Origin: DASSHC01 sp035693105
GTDB lineage: Bacteria; Chloroflexota; Chloroflexia; Thermomicrobiales; Thermomicrobiaceae
Length of the DNA stretch: 6,102 nt
Assembly (NCBI GenBank): GCA_035693105.1
Contig: DASSHC010000085.1
Coordinates: 1-6,102, forward strand
Direction: 5' to 3'
The notes under the pieces were generated by a model. That model did not search any database, was not told where the DNA came from, and worked only from the letters and a program-made list of their open reading frames with translations. Shown one piece after another: positions 6,035 through 6,102 of the stretch. The stretch's first letter is position 1. Every line of letters begins with the position of its first letter. Position numbers and translations under genes: made by a program.

Positions 6035-6063
6035 TAGTCGACTGGGGTAGCCCGAAATCGACA
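6035..6063 (-). promoter_or_regulatory. ECF42-like promoter of the VOC gene
   Basis: On the - strand TGTCGA (6063-6058) and CGACTA (6040-6035) are 17 bases apart. The extended TGTCGATTTC-N12-TCGACTA is identical to the site at 3492-3520, while the N12 spacers differ. The leader to the ATG at 5980 would be about 48 bases. Two sites with equal sequence and spacing, each placed right before a gene on the same strand, argue strongly for a shared alternative sigma factor. Confidence 0.72.
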
Positions 6064-6102
6064 GCGCGCGACGCTGAATCCGAAAAGTCGTGCGGCGCCG
6101 TC

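Overview
The window is about 6.1 kb of very GC-rich bacterial chromosome holding nine confident protein genes, all small except one. Two are on the + strand at the left and seven on the - strand. Nothing fixes the taxon. High GC, strong AAGGAG-type ribosome binding sites, DinB/YCII/VOC genes and a short repeat of the GGATCCCTCGACTGCGCTCGGGATG type together suggest Chloroflexota (Thermomicrobia-like), with Actinomycetota as the main alternative. No rRNA, tRNA, CRISPR array, transposase or phage gene was seen.

Left part (1-1856). A 495-base gene-free stretch opens with two copies of a degenerate direct repeat. Then come a six-helix membrane protein made of three two-helix repeats (496-1185), a GC-rich intergenic stretch with two hairpins and perfect palindromes, and a small glutaredoxin-like protein with a CDDT site instead of CxxC (1376-1654). 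A 31-bp near-perfect inverted repeat (1700-1822) lies between this gene and the convergent DinB-like gene.

Middle part (1857-4001, all - strand). A DinB-like protein, then three separate YCII-family proteins. Two of these (3426 down to 2652) form a pair that starts at a promoter matching the ECF42 sigma-factor motif and ends at a 14-bp perfect hairpin. The third YCII gene belongs to the unit upstream.

Right part (4045-6102, all - strand). A cytoplasmic six-Asp-box beta-propeller and a MoaD/ThiS-like ubiquitin-fold protein ending in Gly-Gly overlap by an ATGA and are followed 43 bases later by a YCII gene. A VOC-fold protein lies upstream of them with its own ECF42-like promoter.

Two points deserve most attention. 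First, two promoters share TGTCGATTTC-N12-TCGACTA with identical spacing, which points to one alternative sigma factor, not encoded here, driving a YCII pair and a VOC gene. Second, the translationally coupled propeller/MoaD-like pair has no function that I know to be assigned. The window looks like an ordinary chromosomal region rich in small stress- or detoxification-type domain proteins, with these two leads inside it.
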